NCBI GenBank assembly: GCA_031259665.1 | Contig: JAIRLD010000124.1 | Coordinates: 1 to 6,569, forward strand | Source: Puniceicoccales bacterium | Lineage (GTDB): Bacteria; Verrucomicrobiota; Verrucomicrobiia; Opitutales; LL51 | Direction: 5' to 3' | DNA length: 6,569 nucleotides | In this document: positions 1 through 6,104 of the stretch, in pieces | How the letters are laid out: every line of letters begins with the position of its first letter | Position numbering within the stretch: position 1 is the stretch's first letter | Notes under the pieces: model-generated | Told to the model about the DNA's origin: nothing | The model's database searches: none | The model's input: the letters and a program-made list of their open reading frames with translations, nothing else | Position numbers and translations under genes: made by a program

Positions 1-2
1 GC

Positions 3-140
3 GGATTTAGCGGAAGCTTAGTGGTCAGGAAAAGCGATGATGGGCATTATGACGCTATTGGCATATACAGTGGTCCATTGTTTACGAGCGAAATAAAAAG
101 TTTCATAAAAAATGTAGCACAGTATCATCGAGATTGCTAG
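3..140 (+). CDS. C-terminal end of a trypsin/V8-like serine protease (partial)
   Basis: The third forward frame is open from the window edge to a TAG at 138-140 and gives 45 residues. It begins G-F-S-G-S-L-V-V and continues to D-A-I-G-I-Y-S-G. In chymotrypsin-fold (S1, V8-like) serine proteases the nucleophile sits in G-x-S-G-S/G, followed some 15-20 residues later by a G-I-x-S-G strand of the substrate pocket, and both elements are seen in the right order and spacing. The usual D or N before the serine is F here. The catalytic His and Asp would lie upstream of the window, so activity cannot be judged. The stop is 5 bp before the repeated promoter cassette, so this gene ends just before the next transcription unit. 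The family call is fairly good; substrate and export are unknown. Confidence 0.6.
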   Translation, partial: GFSGSLVVRKSDDGHYDAIGIYSGPLFTSEIKSFIKNVAQYHRDC

Positions 141-144
141 ATCG

Positions 145-235
145 TGATTTTGTGTGCAATAAAAAAAATATACAAAAAGCTTGACATAAAAATTTTTCGA
201 TAGAATGTATATTTCGCTCATAAGAGAAAGTATAT
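145..235 (+). repeat. Direct repeat copy A: promoter cassette of the first paralog
   Basis: This 91-bp stretch recurs at 1132-1223 with, by eye, three substitutions and one extra A in an A-run. It starts at TGATTTTGTGTGCAATAAA and runs to the TATAT at the start codon of the first paralog. It contains a perfect TTGACA and an A5T5 block. The match is clearly closer than that between the coding sequences it precedes. Confidence 0.85.
181..206 (+). promoter_or_regulatory. Probable sigma-70-type promoter of the first paralog
   Basis: TTGACA at 181-186 is a perfect -35 box. The best -10 by sequence is TAGAAT at 201-206, but the spacer is only 14 bp. At the ideal 17 bp the hexamer would be AATGTA, and TATATT (208-213) would give 21 bp. 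The -35 is convincing while the exact -10 is not. The spacer contains AAAAATTTTT, which may bend the DNA. The ATG at 234 is about 25 bp downstream, leaving a short leader. Confidence 0.55.
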
Positions 236-812
236 GAATATTATTAATGATAAGTTAAAAAGTACTAAATGGATAAGTGCCATAGTTATCGGAAGTTTGT
301 TTATCGGAACTTTGGTAAATGCTAGTTCAAGGAGGCCGAGACAGGCTGCTGATTCAGGGAGTTTGGTGCGGACTGCTCGTGATTTAATGAGTGAGGAAGA
401 AAGGCAGATTAGTGCTAGGCTTGGGAAGGCATGCTATACGAAGAGGCTAACATCGCAATGGATCAGGAAACTGACAGCGAGAGAGATGGGGTTAATATGT
501 TGGCCTGATATGTACGGGGAGATCTTTTCCATTAGGAAATTGCGAGCTGCAGTAACTGCAGAACAAATTGCAGCCATTCCTGAGGAATTTGTCGATAATA
601 TGAATGTTTATGAACTCAGTGGGGAACAACTCAAAGGCGTCACTCCTGGACAGCTTCGAATGGTAGGACAAACCCTAGGCGTAATGCCCGGTGCCCGTTT
701 GCAATTTTTTGAAAAAGTGAAAAAAATTGAAAATAAGTTGAATCCCGAACAGAGAAGAGCATTGGCAATCGCTGAAGAGAGGGTCCGGAGGATGCAAGAT
801 CAGGGGATTTAG
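234..812 (+). CDS. Secreted L-T-x-E-Q repeat protein, first paralog (truncated form)
   Basis: This encodes 192 residues of unknown function. Residues 1-30 form a signal peptide: a basic start, a hydrophobic core (ISAIVIGSLFIGTLV) and a likely cleavage after V-N-A30. The mature part carries degenerate repeats starting with L/V-T/S/N-x-E-Q-like motifs near residues 80, 107, 128, 136 and 169, and ends in a charged helix. Similar T-P-E-Q repeat proteins occur in intracellular bacteria and are often annotated as hypothetical; an effector or envelope role is inference only. ATG 234 is chosen because it lies just after the promoter cassette and gives the signal peptide; only a weak GAGAAAG precedes it. 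It aligns nearly without gaps to the second paralog over about 75 residues. It ends in TAG near residue 192, where the second paralog continues: DNA similarity resumes after the stop in another phase, so it is probably frameshifted and shortened. Confidence 0.75.
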   Translation: MNIINDKLKSTKWISAIVIGSLFIGTLVNASSRRPRQAADSGSLVRTARDLMSEEERQISARLGKACYTKRLTSQWIRKLTAREMGLICWPDMYGEIFSIRKLRAAVTAEQIAAIPEEFVDNMNVYELSGEQLKGVTPGQLRMVGQTLGVMPGARLQFFEKVKKIENKLNPEQRRALAIAEERVRRMQDQGI

Positions 813-1026
813 AGGCAAATGATGAAATTAACCCAACCCAGTGTTAATTATAGGCAGAAACTGGTATAAAAATTTGTACGTAAGTGTTTATTGAATGGAT
901 ACTTAGGTATGAGTCGAAGGCGTAGATTACGAAAAGGAGTCTTCGCCTGAGCTCGAGGGAGTTTCCGTTGAGCATTGAGTTCGCAATTGCCAATGGTAAT
1001 GCCGCTGCGATGTGATGTGGGAGTAG
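813..1026 (+). pseudogene. Decayed 3' remnant of the first paralog
   Basis: No intact gene fills this gap, but pieces match the 3' half of the second paralog in order. GGGGATTTAGAGGCAAATGATG (from about 803) resembles 1717-1743. TAAGTGTTTATTGAATGGAT (881-900) resembles 2072-2090. CGCCTGAGCTC (944-954) resembles 2118-2128. A final TAG at 1024-1026 corresponds to the one at 2153-2155. The remnant is about half as long, so some 200 bp, including the ankyrin-like region, is missing. At the second match the paralog's TGG-ATG is TGA-ATG here and its TCG is TAG, and a C-terminal S-P-E-L relic is followed by TGA. This is by-eye alignment, so edges are approximate. Confidence 0.55.
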
Positions 1027-1054
1027 ATTACTGCCGGGGATTTTGGTTTGGATT
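1023..1054 (+). repeat. 3' flank repeat, copy 1
   Basis: GTAGATTACTGCC through TTTTGGTTTGGATT matches 2152-2182 with a few differences. Both copies start at the TAG that ends each paralog's reading frame. This shows the duplicated unit extended past the stop codon. Confidence 0.65.
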
Positions 1055-1131
1055 TTCTTGAGGACATCAGGACCATTCTATTTATAAATTAGATTTTTGT
1101 TTTAAGGCCGAGTTTTTTTAGGGAAAGATAT

Positions 1132-1223
1132 TGATTTTGTGTGCAATAAAAAAAATATACAAAAAAGCTTGACATAAAAATTTTTCGATAGAATGTACAT
1201 TTCACTTATAAGAGAAAGTATAT
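1132..1223 (+). repeat. Direct repeat copy B: promoter cassette of the second paralog
   Basis: Second copy of the cassette at 145-235, 92 bp with one extra A. Similarity stops at TATAT: copy A continues with the G of ATG, whereas copy B continues with CCTGGAG, so the start codon and the signal-peptide codons that follow it are missing here. Confidence 0.85.
1169..1194 (+). promoter_or_regulatory. Probable sigma-70-type promoter of the second paralog
   Basis: It has the same elements as copy A: TTGACA at 1169-1174 and TAGAAT at 1189-1194, again with a 14-bp spacer. If this promoter is used, the transcript starts after about 1200. The ATG at 1193, the first start in the frame, would then lie inside the -10 region and outside the mRNA. 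Confidence 0.5.
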
Positions 1224-2155
1224 CCTGGAGATCGAGATGGGCTGCTGATTTAGGAGGTCCGAGACAGGATGCGAGTGAAAGTGGAATGATCCAAGGAAAG
1301 CCGATTTCGAAATTAACTAGGCAGGATATATTCGATTATGTAAATACTGGGCATAAGTTAACTCCCCAGATAGTTGCTGGGTTGACGCCTGAACAATTTG
1401 CATCAATAGGGGCGGGCAGTGTGTATATTCCGATATTTTCAGATCCGCGCTTGCGAGAAGTTGTAACTCCGGAGCAAATGGAGAGAACTTTTCTTCCTCT
1501 CGACTACATGAACCTTTGTTTACTAAATGATGGACAGCTCAAAAGTATACCTCCAAAACACCTTAAAAACTTAGGGAAGAGAGATGAGGAAGGTGAAAGT
1601 TTAAAAAACATATGAGAACATAAAGAGAGATTAACTGAAGAACAGCAGGAATCAGTGAAAAAAGCTTTGGATAGATTTGAAAGGACTCAGAAGGTATTTT
1701 CCCTGTTGCAAAAAGGTGGGGATATGGATCAAGAAGAAATGATGCGATTGGATCGACAAGGAAATCATATTCGAGTGCATGGAAGGGCACATTGGAGACT
1801 GTTATATGTCGCTTGTCAGTGTGGTGCATTTGACTTTGTGTTGTATTTATTGGAGGATAAAAAAAGACTCTCTTCAATGAATGAAATAGATGGAGCGATT
1901 GTATTTTTGTACTTTGAAAATTTCAAAAGGCAAGGTATTTGGGGATCTCATCCAGAAAAAGAAAAAAAGTTAGAGGGAATATTAAAAAAACATTTGGAAT
2001 GTTCTTACCCAGAACGGGAGCGTAAAATAAAGCTTTTGTTCTCCGATAGGTTGAATGAGTGTTGTGAAATAATAAGTGCTTGGATGTTAACTTCGGAAGC
2101 AGACTGGCAAAGTTATCCGCCTGAACTCAACGAAGTTATGATACGAAGAAGGTAG
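1193..2155 (+). pseudogene. L-T-x-E-Q repeat protein with ankyrin-like segment, second paralog (broken)
   Basis: One frame runs 320 codons to TAG 2153-2155, interrupted only by TGA at 1613-1615. Before the TGA it has the repeats K-L-T-P-Q, L-T-P-E-Q-F and V-T-P-E-Q-M, collinear with the first paralog. After it comes R-L-T-E-E-Q, so the reading continues in frame. Codons about 198-226 (1784-1870), H-W-R-L-L-Y-V-A-C-Q-C-G then V-L-Y-L-L-E-D, look like one ankyrin repeat. The C-terminus has S-Y-P-P-E-L, reminiscent of F-box/PRANC-like ends (weak). Compared with paralog 1 it lacks ATG and signal peptide. The nominal ATG 1193 lies in the promoter; the next in-frame ATG is 1286, with no good Shine-Dalgarno, and a GTG at 1655 could restart the second half. 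Paralog 1 has lysine or isoleucine near the TGA position, so a conserved tryptophan is not supported. Most likely a recent pseudogene, with readthrough as the alternative. Confidence 0.65.
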
Positions 2156-2182
2156 ATTATTGCCAGTATTTTGGTCTGGATT
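2152..2182 (+). repeat. 3' flank repeat, copy 2
   Basis: GTAGATTATTGCC through TTTTGGTCTGGATT is the counterpart of 1023-1054. It begins at the stop codon of the second paralog and ends where a T-rich stretch before the transporter starts. Confidence 0.65.
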
Positions 2183-2213
2183 CCTTATTTTTCCATTTTT
2201 TCATTTTCTAGGG

Positions 2214-2242
2214 TTGTTTTTATTTTTAATTTTTTTTATATA
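2214..2242 (+). promoter_or_regulatory. Possible promoter of the HAAAP transporter
   Basis: TTGTTT (2214-2219) and TATATA (2237-2242) are 17 bp apart in a T-rich stretch. Transcription would start at about 2249, only a base or two before ATG 2251. No Shine-Dalgarno is visible before that ATG, which would fit a leaderless or nearly leaderless mRNA. T-rich DNA often mimics promoters, so this is tentative. Confidence 0.35.
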
Positions 2243-2250
2243 TCACAGAT

Positions 2251-3450
2251 ATGAACATACTCAGCAGGCAATTGGGAGCTATTCTTATCGTTGCGGGAAC
2301 GGCGATTGGCGGTGGAATGATTGCATTACCGATTATGGTTGCTAAATTGGGAATCTGATTGGGGATAGTGCTAATGTTTGCCATATGGGTTGTGGCCTAT
2401 TATACGGCTATTGTCAATATTGAGTTAAATTTACAGGCAGGGAAAGGGTTACCGATTGGGCAACTTGGCGCGTTATTTTCTGGGAAAATAGCTTCTTTGG
2501 TGGGCGTAGGATGTTTGAAGCTTTTGATGTTTTCCCTAATGTCCGTTTATATTTATGGCCTAACATCTTTGTTTCGTGAGGTATTTAATTTAGATAGGGA
2601 ATATTTCCCGGTGGTTGCTTTATTAGTTTCGCTAGGTACGGCATTGATTTTGTTTTTCCCCATACGTTTTCTCGATTACGTCAACAGGGTTTTATTTGTA
2701 GGCGCGCTTATAGTTGCAGGGGTTTTGATATTAGTTTTGGCCTGTTCGATCAATGGAAACCACATACCGCTTTTAGTTGGGAAGTACCAGGAATTCAGTT
2801 CTTGGAGTATAGTGATTCCGGTTGTTTTTACTTCCTTTGGATTTCAAGTTATTTTTCACACATTAAGTGATTATTGTGATCGGGACAAGGAGGTTTTGGG
2901 TAGAGTTTTCTTTTGGGGCAGTCTCATTCCGGCGATTGTGTATATGATTTGGAGCAGTATTATTCTCTGTGCAATTTACGATTGCGATCCTGATTTTTAC
3001 GCATTAATGGTCGAAGGAAAGATCGATGTTGGCGAATTGATAAAGGCATTGAGTTTAATTTCTGGGTTAAAAGCTATCCGAGTTATGGTTTGGGTTATTT
3101 CATTTTTGACCATAGCGACTTCAATATTGGGAGTTGGAATAGGACTATGTGATTCGATAGAATCTTATATCAAGACGAAAAGTAAGCATTCGAAATGGAT
3201 TTCGATTATCATTGCCGTGGGGTTACCTACCGCCATTGCCATATTTATTCCCGGTGCATTTATTGCGATTCTAGGGTTTGCGGGAATGATACTTTCTGTC
3301 CTAGCGATTTTACTGCCTATTTATATTTTAGTCGTTGGGAAATTTAAAAATGTCTATTATACGTCAACGACCAACAAGTTTATGCTGATAGGATCCGTGA
3401 TTATGGGTATTGTGGTTATATTATGTGAAGTGATCAACATTACTTTTTGA
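2251..3450 (+). pseudogene. tyrP: Tyrosine/tryptophan transporter, HAAAP family, interrupted by TGA at codon 36
   Basis: Reading from ATG 2251 gives I-L-I-V-A-G-T-A-I-G-G-G-M-I-A-L-P, the first helix of the TyrP/TnaB/Mtr proton-coupled aromatic amino acid importers of the inner membrane. TGA follows at 2356-2358, after which the same frame stays open to TGA 3448-3450. The total of 399 codons equals the usual family length (about 400). Further family marks are a V-P-V-V-F-T-S-F-G-F-like stretch at 2815-2844 (VIPVVFTSFGF), F-W-G-S-L-I-P-A-I-V-Y near 2910, and many hydrophobic helices (about eleven expected). Restart at TTG 2359, directly after the TGA, would give a protein without the first helix and its G-T-A-I-G-G-G substrate-site motif, so hardly functional. 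Six tryptophans use TGG. Either a single recent nonsense mutation, a sequencing error, or a recoded TGA. The symbol denotes family; the substrate may be another aromatic amino acid. Confidence 0.8.
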
Positions 3451-3758
3451 TGATATTTTTGGTAATAATTTTTCTAAATTGTGGCCTATCATTATTCTAT
3501 TCGGTGTGGGTATTGAGATGAAAAACTTACAATTGTATTTGATTTTTCACGATAAAGGCTTATATTTATATATTTGAAGTGGTGAAGGAGCTCATTGATT
3601 TGACCGATAAATTGGCTAAAAAGCACGGTTCGTTGGTGCATAAAAGCGTCGCAGATCAATGCAGCAACGTACATTTCGATTATTTTTTTGTTTTTTTTAT
3701 AACTTTTTCGTTCTTTGTAATGGTTTTGGAACCCTTATTCATTTTCATTTGGCCATAA
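3450..3758 (+). pseudogene. Possible unrecognised gene overlapping the transporter's end, with two in-frame TGAs
   Basis: ATG 3450 overlaps the transporter's TGA by one base, a spacing typical of translational coupling. The frame then has no TAA or TAG for 102 codons until TAA 3756-3758, but TGA occurs at 3519 and 3540. It reads a hydrophobic start (M-I-F-L-V-I-I-F-L-N-C-G), then a hydrophilic stretch (V-V-K-E-L-I-D-L-T-D-K-L-A-K-K-H-G) around 3579-3630, then a hydrophobic tail. I recognise no family. The end overlaps the antisense gene's last codons, and AT-rich DNA can leave such frames open by chance. The rest of the stretch between the transporter and the minus-strand gene shows no other gene. 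Confidence 0.25.
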
Positions 3759-4346
3759 TCCTTGCAAGAATGTTACTGCATCCTGTATTTTTTCGATCGT
3801 TATAGGTTCATGTGGTTTACGAAAAGTGGCCAGTATTTCGTCTATCGATAAGCTCGGATTGCAACAAATCAACTGCGTTTATTGTTCCTGTTGTGTATGA
3901 ATCTAATTTAATTATGCGATTAGGATCGCTACCGATAGATATTTTTCCCTTTTTATAATTAATTTTTTTGTAATTTTTTTTGCTTTTTTGGTAATCCGTT
4001 TGATAAAGTTTTAGAAATTCAGGCCATAGATTATCATCCGAAGAGGGTACTTCATCCGAAGAGGGGGGAACAACATTGGCGAAAATGTTCATTAAATACA
4101 TAAATGGAATCGATTGGCAGGGTATTTTATTTGACTCGCTATTATTGTTGAACCTTTCTTGAAGGGCTCTTAATTCAAAATACATAGAGACATCTTCTTC
4201 GCAGCCGGGAAAAGTTTTAGATCCTAGTGGTAGTTGTAATAGATGACCTATTTCATATTCAAGATATTCAGGAATATTATGTTTAAATGGTTTTGTACCT
4301 AGAAAGCTACTATCTAGAAGTTTCTGCTTATTTTTTGCAAATGATT
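3735..4346 (-). pseudogene. Unrecognised minus-strand gene with a frameshift and no start codon
   Basis: Two minus frames join into one plausible protein. The upstream frame, open from 4467 down to TAA 3817-3819, encodes a hydrophilic segment with F-P-G-C-E-E-D-V-S-M-Y-F-E-L-R (near 4185), P-S-S-D-E-V-P-S-S-D-D (near 4050) and a lysine/tyrosine-rich patch. It ends in an abrupt R-R-N-T-G-H-F-S. Near 3840-3865 a second frame takes over with S-L-S-I-D-E-I-L-A-T-F-R-K-P and Q-D-A-V-T-F-L-Q-G-L-W-P-N-E-N-E, ending in TAA 3735-3737, which looks like the true C-terminus. Upstream of ATG 4185 the frame is open and protein-like but has no ATG, GTG or TTG. The 5' end is therefore missing, probably lost near 4350 where base composition shifts and the next gene ends. 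A shorter active form from ATG 4185 cannot be excluded. Family unknown. Confidence 0.45.
4033..4065 (-). repeat. 18-bp tandem duplication inside the minus-strand gene
   Basis: TCATCCGAAGAGGG occurs twice, 18 bp apart, giving the tandem six-residue units P-S-S-D-E-V and P-S-S-D-D on the minus strand. The unit length is a multiple of three, so the frame is kept. It looks like a replication-slippage expansion in a flexible acidic linker. Confidence 0.7.
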
Positions 4347-4673
4347 TTATTTGCAGGGCGATGCTACCCCTGCTTTTCGGGAACGCCTGTGCCGCGCAAA
4401 GGGACGGTTGAGTGTGTGCATGTTGAATTCCTTTTGTACAGATTTTGCACGCTTCTGAAATTGTTTGTTAATCCTTACCCTCTTGTTGCCGTATTGTCGC
4501 CGACGCAATACCTTGGAAAAATGACGAACTTCCTTCGTATTTTCTTCCGTCTCAATGGCGCGTAAGTCGGAAAATCTATCGAAGTTCTTACGCGCTGGAT
4601 GCCTCCCTTCCACATATAGTAGTACCCCAATAAATGCCATGAAATAAATACTCTGCAACCAATATTTTTCCAT
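4347..4673 (-). CDS. Small basic membrane-anchored protein, second gene of the MFS operon
   Basis: It encodes 108 residues of unknown function. Residues about 7-22 (Q-S-I-Y-F-M-A-F-I-G-V-L-L-Y-V) form a single membrane helix or uncleaved signal anchor. The rest is soluble and strongly basic, with R/K clusters near residues 57-80 and 92-100 (R-H-R-R-S-R-K), suggesting a nucleic-acid- or phospholipid-facing tail; that is inference. The start is supported by AAGGA about 6 nt upstream of ATG 4673-4671 and by tight coupling: the MFS stop (TAA 4677-4675) is one base away. Stop is TAA 4349-4347. I recognise no family, and a shortened end is possible because the broken minus-strand gene follows at once. 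Confidence 0.55.
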   Translation of the reverse strand: MEKYWLQSIYFMAFIGVLLYVEGRHPARKNFDRFSDLRAIETEENTKEVRHFSKVLRRRQYGNKRVRINKQFQKRAKSVQKEFNMHTLNRPFARHRRSRKAGVASPCK

Positions 4674-4674
4674 T

Positions 4675-5946
4675 TTATTTCCTTGATTTTATTTTTGATT
4701 CCCGATGTATCCCGAAAACAAGAAAAAATCCAATGAGTGTAACAACGGGCATGACCAATAGCGCCCATTGAAAATCGCTCGCGCAATCGTTACCTAAAAG
4801 ATCGAGCAGCCATCCAACAACGGGTTGTAAAATACCGCCCACCAATGAGACAAGCATATTGATCGTTGCAATTGCACTCGCCTTGGCATTTTCCGCATTC
4901 TTCTCGATACCTAAAACAAAACAAATAACCTGTGGTGCCGAAACAAATCCAGTTAGAAAAAGACACGCCTTTAAAAATGGAATAGACATGCTGCTCCATA
5001 AAATTAAAATGAAAAGCAGTATGGACGCACTCAGTGTGCTGAAAAAAAGTAAGGAACGCTTTTGGCCAGTCTTGTCCGAAAGATACCCCCAAAAAGGTGC
5101 CCCAATGAGCCAACCTATATAAATCATGGAAACTACAGAACCCGCATCTTTATTGGAAAGATGATGAACCGTCTCAATGTACTCTTTCCCCCAAAGATCG
5201 CCAAAAACAGTTGTTGGCATGTACAAAATTCCTCCGATTAATCCCAAAATCCATGTCTGCTTGTTGCGAATAACCGTAAAAAATGCGGAAAAGGCATGGT
5301 TGGGCGCAAATTCCTCAAAATGTGCTTTTTTGCGTTGTTTTTCCCAAATCGGAGTCAATGGTATACAGGCGTAAAGAATAATAAACGAAAAAATACCAAA
5401 TACACTCGCACCAAACCAACAGTCCTGCCACGTGTAGTGGTCCGCAAAATAGGGAATCCATTTTAACGCTAAAATCGCTCCTAAAAACCCAAGGGCTGTC
5501 GTTAAACCCGAAACAAAGGAAAGTCGCTCCTTGTGAAACCATACGGTTGCCAAATACATCACCCCAATGAATCCAAAGGCCGAGCCAAATCCCATTAAAA
5601 GCCGACTAATCGCAAATAACCAGACCGAATTCCAAGGGACTAGAATACAAGCGCAGCCGATGGATACAATGACACTGGCCGGAAGCATTATGTGGCGTCC
5701 ACCAAAGCGGTCCAGCAAAATGCCGGAGAAAATTTGCATCGGCGCATAGATATAGTAATAAATCCCCGAAGCTACTCCAAATGTGCCCGACGAAACGTTG
5801 TAATGAGACTGCATCGTTTGAAGCATTGTCCCCGGCATTACCCGGACAAATAATTCGAAAAAATAGAAAAATGCCGCCGCTCCCCAAACAACCCAGGCTA
5901 TAAATTGATTAGCCTCTTTTTTTCCCTTCGTTTTATATGAACACAT
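4675..5946 (-). CDS. Major facilitator superfamily transporter (12 helices)
   Basis: This is an inner-membrane secondary carrier of 423 residues, a normal MFS length, with about twelve hydrophobic segments in two halves joined by a basic loop (W-E-K-Q-R-K-K, residues 201-207). The MFS loop signature G-x-x-x-D-R-x-G-G-R is at residues 75-84 (G-I-L-L-D-R-F-G-G-R), and its weaker second-half copy G-Y-L-S-D-K-T-G-Q-K-R is at 287-297. The N-terminus, with F-x-R-V-M-P-G at 33-39 and Y-Y-Y-I-Y-A-P-M-Q near 63-71, resembles carriers common in Legionella/Coxiella-like bacteria, some of which import amino acids or other host nutrients. The substrate here is unknown. No clear Shine-Dalgarno precedes ATG 5946-5944; an in-frame TAA at 5970-5968 limits the N-terminus. 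All 16 tryptophans are TGG and there is no in-frame stop, so the gene looks functional. It is the first gene of a two-gene unit, divergent from ptsH. Confidence 0.85.
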   Translation of the reverse strand: MCSYKTKGKKEANQFIAWVVWGAAAFFYFFELFVRVMPGTMLQTMQSHYNVSSGTFGVASGIYYYIYAPMQIFSGILLDRFGGRHIMLPASVIVSIGCACILVPWNSVWLFAISRLLMGFGSAFGFIGVMYLATVWFHKERLSFVSGLTTALGFLGAILALKWIPYFADHYTWQDCWFGASVFGIFSFIILYACIPLTPIWEKQRKKAHFEEFAPNHAFSAFFTVIRNKQTWILGLIGGILYMPTTVFGDLWGKEYIETVHHLSNKDAGSVVSMIYIGWLIGAPFWGYLSDKTGQKRSLLFFSTLSASILLFILILWSSMSIPFLKACLFLTGFVSAPQVICFVLGIEKNAENAKASAIATINMLVSLVGGILQPVVGWLLDLLGNDCASDFQWALLVMPVVTLIGFFLVFGIHRESKIKSRK

Positions 5947-6020
5947 GCTGAAAGGTAAGAAATATTTTTATACTTTTTGGCAATCTTATTTTTTCTTCTC
6001 CGATTATCTACAGAAAAGTA

Positions 6021-6047
6021 TTGAAAAAATTTTTTGTATACTATCTA
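6021..6047 (+). promoter_or_regulatory. Tentative promoter of ptsH
   Basis: TTGAAA (6021-6026) is followed after 15 bp by TATCTA (6042-6047). TATACT (6037-6042) is a better -10 hexamer but sits only 10 bp from this -35. A promoter is expected here because MFS and ptsH diverge, but the choice of boxes is weak. Confidence 0.3.
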
Positions 6048-6091
6048 CTAAACGAAGCATGTGTCTTAAGAAAAGGGAAATTCGGTCGTAG

Positions 6092-6098
6092 AGGAGGT
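6092..6098 (+). promoter_or_regulatory. Strong Shine-Dalgarno that sets the GTG start of ptsH
   Basis: AGGAGGT at 6092-6098 is a near-perfect anti-16S match with a 6-nt gap to GTG 6105. It is the only strong ribosome binding site seen in the window. It rules against starting at the in-frame TTG 6021, which would add a 28-residue extension absent from HPr proteins. Confidence 0.8.
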
Positions 6099-6104
6099 AA
6101 GTTA

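Noticed and set aside
18..221. Minus-strand ORF of 67 codons at the left end
   Set aside because: It overlaps the protease end and the promoter cassette on the opposite strand, and its content has no family features.
1563..1877. Minus-strand ORF of 104 codons
   Set aside because: It lies opposite the second paralog, whose forward frame is supported by homology to the first paralog.
3492..3674. Minus-strand ORF of 60 codons downstream of the transporter
   Set aside because: No ribosome binding site or recognisable features; probably a chance frame in AT-rich DNA.
3451..3720. Rho-independent terminator after the transporter
   Set aside because: There are T-rich tracts near 3684-3700 but I found no convincing GC stem in front of them.
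4287..4565. Forward ORF of 92 codons
   Set aside because: It is antisense to the small basic protein, whose start has a ribosome binding site and operon coupling; no protein-like features seen.
4475..4786. Minus-strand ORF overlapping the MFS 3' end and the small membrane protein
   Set aside because: It is an out-of-frame reading of both genes with no supporting start signal.
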